A DNA stretch of 64,000 bases, taken from Providencia stuartii. GTDB taxonomy: Bacteria; Pseudomonadota; Gammaproteobacteria; Enterobacterales; Enterobacteriaceae. Positions 7,713-16,869 of the stretch are shown in pieces (position 1 is the stretch's first letter; every line of letters starts with the position of its first letter). The position numbers and the translations under genes are program-made. The stretch covers positions 3,658,001-3,722,000 of the forward strand of contig NZ_CP119546.1 in NCBI RefSeq assembly GCF_029277985.1. The letters are read 5' to 3'. The notes beneath the pieces were generated by a model. It was not told the origin of the DNA and made no database searches. It saw only the letters and a list, made by a program, of their open reading frames with translations.

Positions 7713-9221
7713 ATGAATAAAAATACATTCCCCATTGATGCTCTACCGAACATTATCAAAGATGCCATTAATGAAGTTCACAAAAATACCCAAGCGCCCA
7801 TTCCTTTAATTGCTGTATCTGCTTTAGGAGTTATGTCTTTAGCTTGTCAGAACCAAATCAACGTTTTGAGATATAATAATGATAGTATGCCTGTCTCTCT
7901 TTTTTTTCTAACTTTAGCTGAATCAGGGGAAAGGAAAAGTACCGTCGATAAACTATTCATGAAACCCATTTATCAAATGGAGGCTGAACTTAATCAAAAA
8001 TATCAAACTGAAATGAGTGCTTATCGCCATGATAAAAAGTTATTTGACCTCAAGAAAAAGTCATTATCTAAACTCATTACTACCGCATACCAAAAAGGTA
8101 ATGACCTATCTGATTTTGAGGCACAATTTAAAGTTTTGTCTAATTCTGAGCCCAAAGAGCCCATTCTATATAAATTTTGTTTTAATGATGCGACACCACA
8201 AGCAATTAAAGATCACCTCAGCAAAGGCTCTAATTCCATAGGCTTGATGTCAGATGAAGCAGGAGTTGTTTTCGAGGGGAGAGCTCTGAATGAGCTCGGC
8301 TTCATTAATAAGATGTGGGATGGGAGCCCATTTTCTGTCTCTCGTAAGAGTGAAGAAGATCAATATATTAAAGATGCAAGAATGACATTATCCTTAATGG
8401 TTCAACCTACTATATTCAAAGAATTTATACAAAAAAAGGGAGATAAAGCTAAAGATATTGGCTTTTTTGCCCGATGTTTGATTAGCCAACCAGCATCAAC
8501 CCAAGGTTATAGAATAATTACAGATACAACATCATACTCTGAATATTTAACTAAATTTCATCATCGCTTAACAGAAATATTATCATTAACAACAATACAA
8601 AATCGCAATAGAATTAATATAAGATATAACCTATCCCTTTCTGACGAAGCAAAAGCTCACTGGATTGATACTTATAATGATATAGAGAAAAATTTGATGA
8701 AATCAGGCACACTTTATCACCATAAGGAGTTTGGCTCTAAAATGGCTGAGCATTGGCTCCGCTTAGCAGCGATAATACATTATTTTTCATATGATAAAAA
8801 ATTAATCTCATTAGATAGCTTACAATCTGCGGGAAAACTAGTTCACTGGTTTTATCTTGAACAACTAAAGTTATTTCCAGCTAATGATGAAATCTCCATG
8901 GCTAATCGAGATGCCGATACTCTATCTGTATGGCTAAATAATTTTTTTGATAAAAATAATATAAAAGAAATTAATAAGAACTACATTCGACAATATGGCC
9001 CTAACAGTTTAAGGGACTCAAAAAGATTGGATAAATCACTTGCTATATTAGCATCTAGACTTGAATTCTTTTCAAAGAAAAAAAATAAAACAACGTATAT
9101 TTACCGATTTGATTTAAATGATTTATTACAGGTTAAAGATGGACCTTCTGAGTACATTCCCATGATGGAGGCAATAGGCAGTCAAAATTATTTAAACCAA
9201 GATTTTACAGTGAAACGTTAG
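7713..9221 (+). CDS. YfjI family protein (DUF3987)
   Basis: This 502-residue protein belongs to the DUF3987 family found in CP4-type prophages and satellite islands, where it is close to replication genes. Recognisable blocks are the N-terminal PIPLIAVSALGVMSLACQ, then LTLAESGERKST (a P-loop-like SGxRKST at about residues 70-76), and further on a GLMSDEAGVVFEGRAL block (about 180-195). The family is thought to be a primase/helicase-associated ATPase remnant, with no firmly known activity. Length is normal. The start has GAGAAATTTAAAT ahead of it. It is followed by a 370-bp AT-rich region with a strong inverted repeat and then the replication-initiator-like gene, which fits a replication module. 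Confidence 0.85.
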   Translation: MNKNTFPIDALPNIIKDAINEVHKNTQAPIPLIAVSALGVMSLACQNQINVLRYNNDSMPVSLFFLTLAESGERKSTVDKLFMKPIYQMEAELNQKYQTEMSAYRHDKKLFDLKKKSLSKLITTAYQKGNDLSDFEAQFKVLSNSEPKEPILYKFCFNDATPQAIKDHLSKGSNSIGLMSDEAGVVFEGRALNELGFINKMWDGSPFSVSRKSEEDQYIKDARMTLSLMVQPTIFKEFIQKKGDKAKDIGFFARCLISQPASTQGYRIITDTTSYSEYLTKFHHRLTEILSLTTIQNRNRINIRYNLSLSDEAKAHWIDTYNDIEKNLMKSGTLYHHKEFGSKMAEHWLRLAAIIHYFSYDKKLISLDSLQSAGKLVHWFYLEQLKLFPANDEISMANRDADTLSVWLNNFFDKNNIKEINKNYIRQYGPNSLRDSKRLDKSLAILASRLEFFSKKKNKTTYIYRFDLNDLLQVKDGPSEYIPMMEAIGSQNYLNQDFTVKR

Positions 9222-9595
9222 GTATCATTGCATAGAATTACATTTAAATCCTTATTTTTTCTAGTTATACGCATTAACTCCAGAGTGGTTATTTGTTAAT
9301 CAACTCTGATATAAAGGGGGCTGAGTGATATTATTGATGTTGGATAGGTAATATACTTCTAATCTATTACTGATCTATTTAATCTAATATCCCATATATA
9401 GATCTATTAATTAACTGGTATATATCTACTAGCCATATAATCCTATTAGTGAATATAACTATAAATACATATTCATCATTAGGTATGTAATCGAATTAAC
9501 CATTAACGCAAACTGGGTATAGGTAACCCTCATTACCTATACCCTACCCCTTAAATTAATCACTGAGCCATTACCCATGGCTCTAAGGTATACTT
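9222..9595. other. AT-rich region upstream of the replication gene, possible origin
   Basis: The region from 9345 to 9480 is highly AT-rich, with repeated (GA)TCTATT and TAATCTA motifs. It is followed by the strong inverted repeat at 9515-9544 described separately. No protein-coding frame is seen. Its place directly ahead of an initiator-like gene makes it a candidate replication origin. This is inference from layout. Confidence 0.4.
9515..9544. promoter_or_regulatory. Perfect 12-bp inverted repeat, candidate replication-origin hairpin
   Basis: GGGTATAGGTAA and TTACCTATACCC flank a CCCTCA loop, with no mismatch. No T run follows, and an intrinsic terminator would be odd 50 bases ahead of a gene. 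The next gene is a Gp2-type initiator with a His-Tyr-His motif, so a nick-site hairpin or a Rep operator is plausible. Confidence 0.45.
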
Positions 9596-10222
9596 ATGTC
9601 TAATGATAACGATTCCATGTATAACCCTGATTACATAAGAATCATAGAAAAGACCTTAACCCATTCCTTAACTGACTACACTCGTATTATGGCATTACGC
9701 GTAGACTTACGGTTCCCTCTCATAGATAACCATGGGGATATGCCAACCTGCTTTATTAACCTAGATAAAGTGATGTCTCGTTTCATTGATTCATTAAACG
9801 CTAAGCTTAAACATTATCAATACAGTAAAAGGCGAAAAGGTCAACGTACTTACCTTAACCGATTGCGTTACGTATGGGTAAAAGAACAATCCAGTTCTGA
9901 GCTCCCTCACTACCACTGTGTATTAATCTTCAATAAAGACGCCTACTATCATCTAGGAGACTATAACTTAGATGAACCGAGTCTAAGGACAATGATCACG
10001 TCCGCGTGGTACAGTGCGTTACAGCTCCAATTAGACCCTATCTCAGACCCGACTGGCGCATTAGTACACTATCCTAATAACGGTAAGTATTGCTTAAATC
10101 AGAATTCCTTAACGTTTGAAGCGGATCGAGCGATGTTGATGAATAGGCTAAGCTACTTAGCGAAAGAGCACTCGAAACATTATAATGCGAATTCACGTAG
10201 CATAGGTTATAGCCTTTCATAA
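9596..10222 (+). CDS. Inovirus Gp2/YfjJ-YagK family replication-type protein
   Basis: This 208-aa protein belongs to the inovirus Gp2 / YagK-YfjJ C-terminal family. Conserved blocks are MALRVDLRFP near residue 27-36, RLRYVWVKEQ, ELPHYHCVLIFNKDAYYHLG (about 101-120) and the tail YLAKEHSKHYNANSRSIGYS. The His-Tyr-His in the PHYHCVL block resembles the HUH metal-binding motif of rolling-circle initiators, and relatives act in filamentous-phage replication. Whether this island copy nicks DNA is unknown. A partial second copy of its C-terminus follows immediately. The gene lacks a strong ribosome site. Its codon use is AT-rich like the rest of the left half of the island. Confidence 0.85.
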   Translation: MSNDNDSMYNPDYIRIIEKTLTHSLTDYTRIMALRVDLRFPLIDNHGDMPTCFINLDKVMSRFIDSLNAKLKHYQYSKRRKGQRTYLNRLRYVWVKEQSSSELPHYHCVLIFNKDAYYHLGDYNLDEPSLRTMITSAWYSALQLQLDPISDPTGALVHYPNNGKYCLNQNSLTFEADRAMLMNRLSYLAKEHSKHYNANSRSIGYSLS

Positions 10223-10235
10223 TTGTAATAAGGAT

Positions 10236-10409
10236 GATGTCAGTACGATAGTTCACTACCCTGAGAACTGTCGGTACTGTTTAAATCGAGAAGCCTTATC
10301 CTTTAGCGATGACTATAATACCGTAATAGAACGATTAAATTACCTAGCTAAAGAATATTCTAAACACTACAGTTCGAATTACCGTACGATAGGCTATAGT
10401 CAGTATTAA
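10236..10409 (+). pseudogene. Duplicated C-terminal fragment of the Gp2-like gene
   Basis: The 57 codons from 10236 to TAA at 10407-10409 parallel the last about 55 residues of the preceding protein. VHYPENCRYCLNREALSF corresponds to VHYPNNGKYCLNQNSLTF, and YLAKEYSKHYSSNYRTIGYS to YLAKEHSKHYNANSRSIGYS. The divergence shows two different family members rather than a recent tandem copy. It is probably a scar left when a related element recombined with this one inside the gene. Confidence 0.75.
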
Positions 10410-10419
10410 TAATACATAT

Positions 10420-10437
10420 GGTGGCCTTAGGGCCACC
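10420..10437. terminator. Hairpin behind the Gp2 fragment
   Basis: GGTGGCC pairs with GGCCACC around a TTAG loop, 10 bases after the stop of the fragment. No T run follows, so it is a weak candidate. Confidence 0.35.
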
Positions 10438-10919
10438 TATGCAATTAGGTAATATTCACACTGGCAGTACTGCGTAATCTATCGTTATAACAAACTAATA
10501 TCACACTCAACGAACGTTACTATCCAATACCGAAGAAAACAATTGGACTCACTTCTTTCTAATCGACTTCGATTTGAATATTTTGAGGAAAAATCATTAC
10601 AATGATAGTATAAGCAACATTGACACATCAAACTAAACAGTAAAAAAACAATGAAAATCAATTCATTAATAATAAAAATCACATGGAAAGAACACTAGCG
10701 ACTACTAGCTAATCATTGTAGCCCGTTTAATAAGTGAATATTAAATACGTATCAGCGACATAACGTGGAAAATCGGACTAGATTATGTTTTTGTACAAAA
10801 ACACGCTATGAATACTTTAAAACGCTAGATAAGCTATGTGAATTATTTAGTTACGCGCTGAATCAATCATTATAATGTTATAGGCAACAAATCTATCATC
10901 TAAAGGTTAAGGAACCCAA
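10438..10919. other. Promoter region of the restriction-modification operon
   Basis: No supported gene lies in this stretch. It is AT-rich up to about 10860. A ribosome site (TTAAGGAACCC) precedes hsdM. Promoter elements cannot be named with confidence. Composition changes sharply from AT-rich to more balanced at the start of hsdM, marking the edge of the restriction cassette. Confidence 0.4.
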
Positions 10920-13340
10920 ATGGCCATTAAGAAAAACGAACTATACTCCTCACTATGGGCCAGTTGCGACGAATTACGCGGTGGGATGGATGCCAGCCAG
11001 TACAAAGACTATGTACTGACCATGCTGTTTATGAAGTATGTATCTGATAAGTATAAAGGCGACCCTTACGGCATGATTGTCGTACCCCAAGGTGCCAGCT
11101 TTGATGATATGGTTGCGCTTAAAGGCGATAAAGAAATCGGCGATAAAATAAACAAAATCATCAGTGCGTTAGCCGAAGAAAACGATCTCAAAAGTGTCAT
11201 CGATGTCGCCGATTTTAACGACGAAGATAAACTAGGAAAAGGCAAAGAGATGATTGACCGCCTTTCCAAGCTGATAGGCATATTTGAAGGGCTAGATCTC
11301 TCTTCCAACCGCGCGGATGGTGACGATTTATTGGGTGATGCTTACGAATACCTAATGCGTCACTTTGCGACTGAGTCAGGTAAGTCCAAAGGCCAGTTTT
11401 ACACCCCATCCGAAGTTTCACGCATTCTTTCGAAAGTGATTGGTATTGATAGTAATACGCCGCAAGACGCTACCGTTTATGATCCAACTTGCGGTTCAGG
11501 TTCATTATTATTAAAAGCGAGTGATGAAGCACCGCGTGGCTTGAGTATTTTTGGCCAAGAAATGGACAACGCCACCAGCGCCTTGGCTCGTATGAATATG
11601 ATCCTACACAACAACGCCACCGCGAAAATCTGGAAAGGCAACACCATTTCAGATCCACAGTGGAAAGAAGCCAACGGGCAACTGAAAACCTTCGATTTTG
11701 CTGTCGCTAACCCCCCTTTCTCCAACAAAAACTGGACTAACGGCATTAATCCTAAAGAGGATGAATTTGATCGCTTTAGCTGGGGAATTCCCCCAGAAAA
11801 AAATGGTGACTACGCCTTCTTGTTGCATATTATCAAAAGCTTAAAAAGCACGGGTAAAGGCGCCGTCATTCTCCCCCACGGTGTATTGTTCCGGGGCAAC
11901 GCCGAAGCGCGTATTCGTGAAAATCTGATTAAGCAAGGTTATATCAAAGGAATTATCGGTTTACCTGCCAACCTATTCTACGGTACGGGTATTCCTGCCT
12001 GTATTATCGTGATCGACAAAGAACACGCGCAGGCGAGAGAAAGTATTTTTATGGTCGATGCCAGCAAAGGCTTTATCAAAGATGGCAATAAAAACCGCCT
12101 GCGTAGTCAGGATATTTATAAAATTGTTGAGGTATTTACCAAGCAATTAGAACAACCTCGCTTTAGCCGAATGGTGCCATTAAGCGAAATAGCAGCTAAT
12201 GACTACAACCTAAATATACCGCGTTATATTGATTCCAGTGAACCAGAAGACTTACACGACCTCAGTGCCCATCTACAAGGTGGTATTCCCAATCGTGATA
12301 TCGATGTCTTAGAACGCTACTGGCAAATATTCCCAAGTATTCGCGCGACCCTATTCAAACCAGCACGTGATGGTTATAGCGAAGCTTTAGTTAAAGCCTC
12401 TGAAGTGAAGAATACCATTCTAAACCATGATGAATTTAAACAGTTTGCAACGAATAGCTTGCAGAATTATCACGTTTGGGCTCGCGCATCTAATTTAGCT
12501 GAGATCCGTGTAGGTGATCAGCCTAAAGCGTTAATTGCTGAAATTGGCGAAAGTTTGTTACAAAGCTATTCACAAACACCGTTGCTGAGCAAATACGATA
12601 TCTACCAGATCCTGATGGATTACTGGAGTGATACAATGCAAGACGATGTGTACGTACTGGTACAAGATGGTTGGTCTACAGGTAAGGTATTGCGTGAGTT
12701 AGAAGTCAAAAAAGGTGAAAAACTGAGAGAAACGCCTGACTTAGTGATTGGTAAAACAAAGTATAAAGCTGAGTTGATCCCCCCTGCACTTATCGTGGCA
12801 CGCTATTTTGCCGATGAACAAACTAAAATCGATACCTTGCAAAGCAAACTTGATAGTGCCAGTCAAGAGTTAGAGAGCTATCTTGAGGAAAATAGCGGTG
12901 ACGACGGCCAACTTAATGAAGCATTGAATGATAAAGACAAAGTCACCAAAGCCACAGTCACGGCACGTTTGAAGGTTGCCACTGATCCCGATGAAAAATC
13001 GGCATTAAAACAAGCTCAAAAGCTGTTTGATAATGAAGCCAATGCTAAAAAAGCGCTAAAAAAAGCCCAAGATGCCCTCGATTTAGCGGTGTTTAAACAA
13101 TACCCGAAACTGAGTATCGACGAAATTAAAACCTTGATTGTAAAAGATAAATGGCTGGCGACGTTGCAAAGCAATATTGAGGCAGAAATTGAGCGCGTGA
13201 CCCAACAATTAGCCAATCGCGTTAAAGAGTTAGAAGAACGTTACAGCGAGCCACTGCCTGCCCTTACCCAATCAGTAGAAAACCTGAGCGATAAAGTGGC
13301 AGGCCATTTAAAAGCGATGGGGTTGGAGTGGGAGCTATGA
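10920..13340 (+). CDS. hsdM: Type I restriction-modification methyltransferase HsdM
   Basis: HsdM is the adenine-N6 methyltransferase subunit that, with HsdS, methylates host sites of a bipartite target. The N-terminal HsdM_N helical domain (KKNELYSSLWASCDELRG...) covers about residues 1-140. The methylase domain has motif I DPTCGSGS (about 188) and the catalytic NPPF (about 263). At 806 residues it is much longer than the about 520 of the classical enzymes. The extra C-terminal about 300 residues contain a long Lys/Glu/Leu-rich coiled-coil-like region (about 635-800). Long HsdM proteins of this kind are known in type I systems. The stop overlaps the hsdS start (ATGA), so the two are translationally coupled. 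Confidence 0.95.
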   Translation: MAIKKNELYSSLWASCDELRGGMDASQYKDYVLTMLFMKYVSDKYKGDPYGMIVVPQGASFDDMVALKGDKEIGDKINKIISALAEENDLKSVIDVADFNDEDKLGKGKEMIDRLSKLIGIFEGLDLSSNRADGDDLLGDAYEYLMRHFATESGKSKGQFYTPSEVSRILSKVIGIDSNTPQDATVYDPTCGSGSLLLKASDEAPRGLSIFGQEMDNATSALARMNMILHNNATAKIWKGNTISDPQWKEANGQLKTFDFAVANPPFSNKNWTNGINPKEDEFDRFSWGIPPEKNGDYAFLLHIIKSLKSTGKGAVILPHGVLFRGNAEARIRENLIKQGYIKGIIGLPANLFYGTGIPACIIVIDKEHAQARESIFMVDASKGFIKDGNKNRLRSQDIYKIVEVFTKQLEQPRFSRMVPLSEIAANDYNLNIPRYIDSSEPEDLHDLSAHLQGGIPNRDIDVLERYWQIFPSIRATLFKPARDGYSEALVKASEVKNTILNHDEFKQFATNSLQNYHVWARASNLAEIRVGDQPKALIAEIGESLLQSYSQTPLLSKYDIYQILMDYWSDTMQDDVYVLVQDGWSTGKVLRELEVKKGEKLRETPDLVIGKTKYKAELIPPALIVARYFADEQTKIDTLQSKLDSASQELESYLEENSGDDGQLNEALNDKDKVTKATVTARLKVATDPDEKSALKQAQKLFDNEANAKKALKKAQDALDLAVFKQYPKLSIDEIKTLIVKDKWLATLQSNIEAEIERVTQQLANRVKELEERYSEPLPALTQSVENLSDKVAGHLKAMGLEWEL

Positions 13341-14647
13341 ATAACGGGGTAGTTGAAATGGGTTTAAATCTCATTCCGGCTGGTTATAAGCAGACAGAAG
13401 TTGGCGTGATTCCAGAAGATTGGGAATTAAAATACCTTGGCGAAATATGTAACTTTGAAAACGGGGATCGAAGTTCAAATTACCCCTCCGCACATGAGTT
13501 TTCTAACTCTGGGATACCTTTTATTAACGCAGGTCATGTATCAGAAGGGAAAATTGACCTTGCTGATATGGACTATATACCAACTCATGTTTACGAGAGG
13601 CTTGGGGGAGGAAAAGTAAAATCCGGTGACTTGGTTTACTGCTTGCGAGGTTCGCTTGGTAAATTTGGAGTCGTATCTGATGATTTTGGGCTTGGTGCTG
13701 TCGCCAGTTCTCTAGTTATAGTCAGGCCAAAGAAATCAACAACAACCAAGTTTGTATCAGCATACTTCAAGTCGAATATTGCTAAAAACATGATCTCACT
13801 TTGGGCGGGTGGTGCTGCTCAACCCAACTTGGGAGCAAAAGAGTTAGCTAACTTCTTAGTTCCACTTCCTGACTCGCAAGAACAAACCGCCATAGCCAAT
13901 GCACTATCCGATGTTGATGCGCTGATTAGCGAATTAGAAAAACTGATCGCAAAAAAACAAGCTATCAAAACTGCCACTATGCAGCAGCTCCTCACCGGCC
14001 GCACCCGCCTGCCGCAGTTTGCTTTGCGGGAAGATGGCACGCCAAAAGGTACCAAGCCAAGTGAGTTGGGGGAAATACCGGAGGATTGGAGGGTTGTAAT
14101 ACTTGGTGACATATCAAATCTCAACATGGGACAGTCTCCAAGCTCAGGTAATTATAATGCCAAGGGTATAGGCTTGCCGTTAATTCAAGGTAATGCTGAC
14201 ATATCAAATCGGAAAACAATAATCCGAAACTACACATCACAAATAACTAAGAAAGCCAATAAAGGTGACTTACTCATATCTGTTAGAGCACCAGTTGGCG
14301 AAGTTGCAATAGCTGAATTTGATTGTTGTATTGGTCGTGGAGTTTGCGCTATACGATACCCAAATAGCTATTTATATCACTGGCTAATTAATTTCGAGTC
14401 TCAATGGGAAAAGTTTTCTAAAGGTTCGACATTTGATTCGATAAACTCAGATGAACTTCGGACTATTCAATTAGTATTACCATCCAATGAAGAACAAACC
14501 GCCATCGCCTCCATACTCTCGGATATGGACGCAGAGATTCAGGCACTGGAACAACGCCTTGGCAAAACCCGCCAAATCAAACAAGGCATGATGCAAGAGC
14601 TGCTGACGGGTAAAACGCGATTAATAAAAGGGGAAGCACATGGCTGA
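13337..14647 (+). CDS. hsdS: Type I restriction specificity subunit HsdS
   Basis: HsdS recognises the bipartite DNA target and bridges HsdM and HsdR. Two target-recognition domains are visible as a repeat: each begins with a GVIPEDWELKYLGEI- or GEIPEDWRVVILGDI-like segment and ends with a coiled-coil spacer (EQTAIANALSDVDALISELE and EQTAIASILSDMDAEIQALE), followed by QLLTGRTRL or ELLTGKTRL. The domains span about residues 20-195 and 240-400. I chose ATG 13337, which overlaps the hsdM stop and has GGAGTGGGAG ahead of it. A GTG nine bases upstream is also open. Length of 436 aa is usual. The target sequence cannot be read from the protein. Confidence 0.95.
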   Translation: MNNGVVEMGLNLIPAGYKQTEVGVIPEDWELKYLGEICNFENGDRSSNYPSAHEFSNSGIPFINAGHVSEGKIDLADMDYIPTHVYERLGGGKVKSGDLVYCLRGSLGKFGVVSDDFGLGAVASSLVIVRPKKSTTTKFVSAYFKSNIAKNMISLWAGGAAQPNLGAKELANFLVPLPDSQEQTAIANALSDVDALISELEKLIAKKQAIKTATMQQLLTGRTRLPQFALREDGTPKGTKPSELGEIPEDWRVVILGDISNLNMGQSPSSGNYNAKGIGLPLIQGNADISNRKTIIRNYTSQITKKANKGDLLISVRAPVGEVAIAEFDCCIGRGVCAIRYPNSYLYHWLINFESQWEKFSKGSTFDSINSDELRTIQLVLPSNEEQTAIASILSDMDAEIQALEQRLGKTRQIKQGMMQELLTGKTRLIKGEAHG

Positions 14648-15767
14648 TTATCAAGAAACCGAGCTCGATGCAGAATTGGTTGGGCCTGGTACAGAAGAGG
14701 AAGAGCCCGAACTGCTTGATGAGGTGATGCACCCGTTCAACCCGACCGATATTGATATCGTCGTTGAGCCGAAGTCGTTGGATGCCTTGATTAAGCGTAT
14801 TCACCACAATGAAATCGACATGAATACCGATTTTCAGCGTCATGCGGAGTTATGGGATAACCGCAAGATGAGCCGGTTAATCGAGTCCATTTTGATCCGG
14901 TTTCCGTTACCAGCTTTCTACTTTGATGCGTCCGATGAAAATAATTGGCTAATTGTGGATGGTTTACAACGGTTATCCACTATTCGCAAGTTTGTATTAG
15001 ATAAAAAGCTTCGCCTTAATGGACTCGAATTCTTGACGGAACTTAATGGAAAAACGTTCGATAAGCTACATCGCCAATATCAGCGCCGTATTGAAGAATG
15101 TCCAGTCACAGTGTACATGATCAAACCGGGCACACCTGATGATGTTAAGTATTCCGTGTTTCGCCGTATCAATACGGGCGGTTTAACACTCAATAACCAA
15201 GAGATCCGTAATGCGCTCGCTAAGCCACGAGACAGAGAATTGCTCGAAGAATTAGCCAATTCAGAATGCTCGAAAGCCATGCTAGGCGACCTTTCCAAAC
15301 GGATGAAGGATCAGGAGCTGGTATTGCGATTCTGGGCATTTTATCGCTTTGACTATCTTGACCCTAAAAATAAAAAGGAAATTGCCTCGTTTTTAGATAA
15401 AGCGATGGAAGACATCAAGAAAGGCGATGATGCCTACCGCTCAGAGTTTAAAACTAGGTACTCAACTGCGATAGAGCGCTGTTACCAGCTGTTGGGAGAA
15501 AAGGGGTTTGAAAAAAATCCTACATCAAGAAGACGGTCAAAAAATGCAACGCTGTTTGAAGTCTGGATGGTTATGTTGGTGAAATTAACTGAAAACGAGT
15601 TTAGCCGCTTAGTTAATAAGCAAGCCGAGTTTCAAGGAAAAGTACAAGCGTTATTGGAAAATACTGAGTTTATTAATGCTATTAGCTATTCCACTCAACG
15701 CAAAGAGCATGTGGAAATTCGCTACGAAAAAGTCAATGCGTTGATTAACGAGGTGCTGAATGATTGA
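14640..15767 (+). CDS. DUF262 (GmrS/ParB-like) protein inside the restriction locus
   Basis: This 375-aa protein has the DUF262 fold related to ParB/Srx nucleases and to the GmrS part of type IV enzymes. The N-terminus holds the typical DFQRHAELWDNRKMSRLIES segment (about residues 61-80) and the DGLQRL motif (about 107-112, variant of DGQQR), then FRRINTGGLTLNNQEIRNAL (about 175-194). No HNH (DUF1524) domain follows, unlike full GmrSD or SspE enzymes. It starts 8 bases inside hsdS (ATGGCTGA) and overlaps the next gene by 8 bases, so it is firmly in the operon. A role in restriction or DNA sensing alongside the ATPase downstream is plausible but unproven. Confidence 0.85.
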   Translation: MADYQETELDAELVGPGTEEEEPELLDEVMHPFNPTDIDIVVEPKSLDALIKRIHHNEIDMNTDFQRHAELWDNRKMSRLIESILIRFPLPAFYFDASDENNWLIVDGLQRLSTIRKFVLDKKLRLNGLEFLTELNGKTFDKLHRQYQRRIEECPVTVYMIKPGTPDDVKYSVFRRINTGGLTLNNQEIRNALAKPRDRELLEELANSECSKAMLGDLSKRMKDQELVLRFWAFYRFDYLDPKNKKEIASFLDKAMEDIKKGDDAYRSEFKTRYSTAIERCYQLLGEKGFEKNPTSRRRSKNATLFEVWMVMLVKLTENEFSRLVNKQAEFQGKVQALLENTEFINAISYSTQRKEHVEIRYEKVNALINEVLND

Positions 15768-16869
15768 ATTTATTAATATCCAGAACTTTAAAACCTTGTT
15801 GAATGCTAGCTTTCCACTGGGCAATCTGAATTTATTTTCAGGCCTTAATGGCATGGGAAAATCGACGCTTGTGCAGAGCTTGTTGCTTTTAAGGCAGTCT
15901 TACGAACGCAATACCCTCAAAACCAAGGGGCTGCTGTTAAATGGAGATTACGTCAATATCGGTACGGGTAAAGACGCTCTTTCCAGTTTTAGTGAACAAG
16001 AAGAGATTATTTTCACCGTTAAGTGGCGCGAGAAAGATCAGCCAGCACGGTTTGAGTTTGATTATCAGCATGACTCGGATCTTTTACCACTTCGCAAGTC
16101 GGGTATTGACGGTGATTCTGAATCTTTGAGTTTATTCAACTCTAATTTTCAGTACCTCTGTGCGGATAGATTAGGGCCGCAAAGTCACCACCAATTGTCT
16201 GAGTTTCATATTCGTGATTTAAAATCGCTTGGTCATCATGGTGAGTTTGCGGTTCACTTTATCGCAGTAAATAGGGCAAAAGACTTGGAAATAGAAGCGT
16301 TGCGTCATCCAAAGGCAGTTTCAGGGACACTTCTTGCCAACATTGAAGCTTGGATGTCGGATATTACACCCGGGCTAAAAATTAATGCAGTGGCGCAACC
16401 TCAATTTAATTCGGCGAGCCTGAGTTACTCTTTTAACCAAGGGAAAGACACGACCGAAGAGTTTAAGCCGCAGAATGTGGGTTTTGGATTGAGTTATGTG
16501 TTGCCTGTCGTGACCAGTATATTAAGTGCGTCAAAAGGTGATTTGCTGATTATTGAAAACCCAGAATCACACTTACACCCGGCTGGGCAATCATTAATGG
16601 GTAAGCTATGTGCCATTGCTGCCAATAATTGTGTGCAATTAATCGTTGAATCTCATTCTGACCATTTTCTCAACGGTATTCGGGTTGCGGTGAAACAGAA
16701 AGTAGTAGCGGCTGACGATGTGAAAGTCTTTTTCTTGCAGCGAGATGTTCATAACTCTATTCATGCCTCAGAAGTTATGTACCCAAATATTGATGATGAA
16801 GGCCGCATAGACTGCTGGCCGGAAGGCTTCTTTGACCAATGGGATAAGGAGCTGGATAGGCTGCTATGA
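15760..16869 (+). CDS. AAA/ABC-type ATPase with DUF3696 tail
   Basis: This 369-aa protein is an SMC/OLD-like ATPase. The N-terminus has FKTLLNASFPLGNLNLFSGL and Walker A GLNGMGKST (about residues 28-36). The signature-like region is in the middle, Walker B is DLLIIENPESHLHP (about 262-275), and a H-loop HSDHFLNGIRV lies near 300. The C-terminal DUF3696 block (GRIDCWPEGFFDQWDKEL) closes the protein. No TOPRIM nuclease domain is present, so it would need a partner effector. It is coupled to both neighbours by ATGA-type overlaps, which points to a complex with the DUF262 protein and the next, unknown protein. Confidence 0.88.
   Translation: MIEFINIQNFKTLLNASFPLGNLNLFSGLNGMGKSTLVQSLLLLRQSYERNTLKTKGLLLNGDYVNIGTGKDALSSFSEQEEIIFTVKWREKDQPARFEFDYQHDSDLLPLRKSGIDGDSESLSLFNSNFQYLCADRLGPQSHHQLSEFHIRDLKSLGHHGEFAVHFIAVNRAKDLEIEALRHPKAVSGTLLANIEAWMSDITPGLKINAVAQPQFNSASLSYSFNQGKDTTEEFKPQNVGFGLSYVLPVVTSILSASKGDLLIIENPESHLHPAGQSLMGKLCAIAANNCVQLIVESHSDHFLNGIRVAVKQKVVAADDVKVFFLQRDVHNSIHASEVMYPNIDDEGRIDCWPEGFFDQWDKELDRLL

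Noticed and set aside
9345..9480. CRISPR-like or iteron array in the AT-rich repeats
   Set aside because: The repeated words are short, irregularly spaced and not separated by unique spacers of constant size. No cas gene is in the window.
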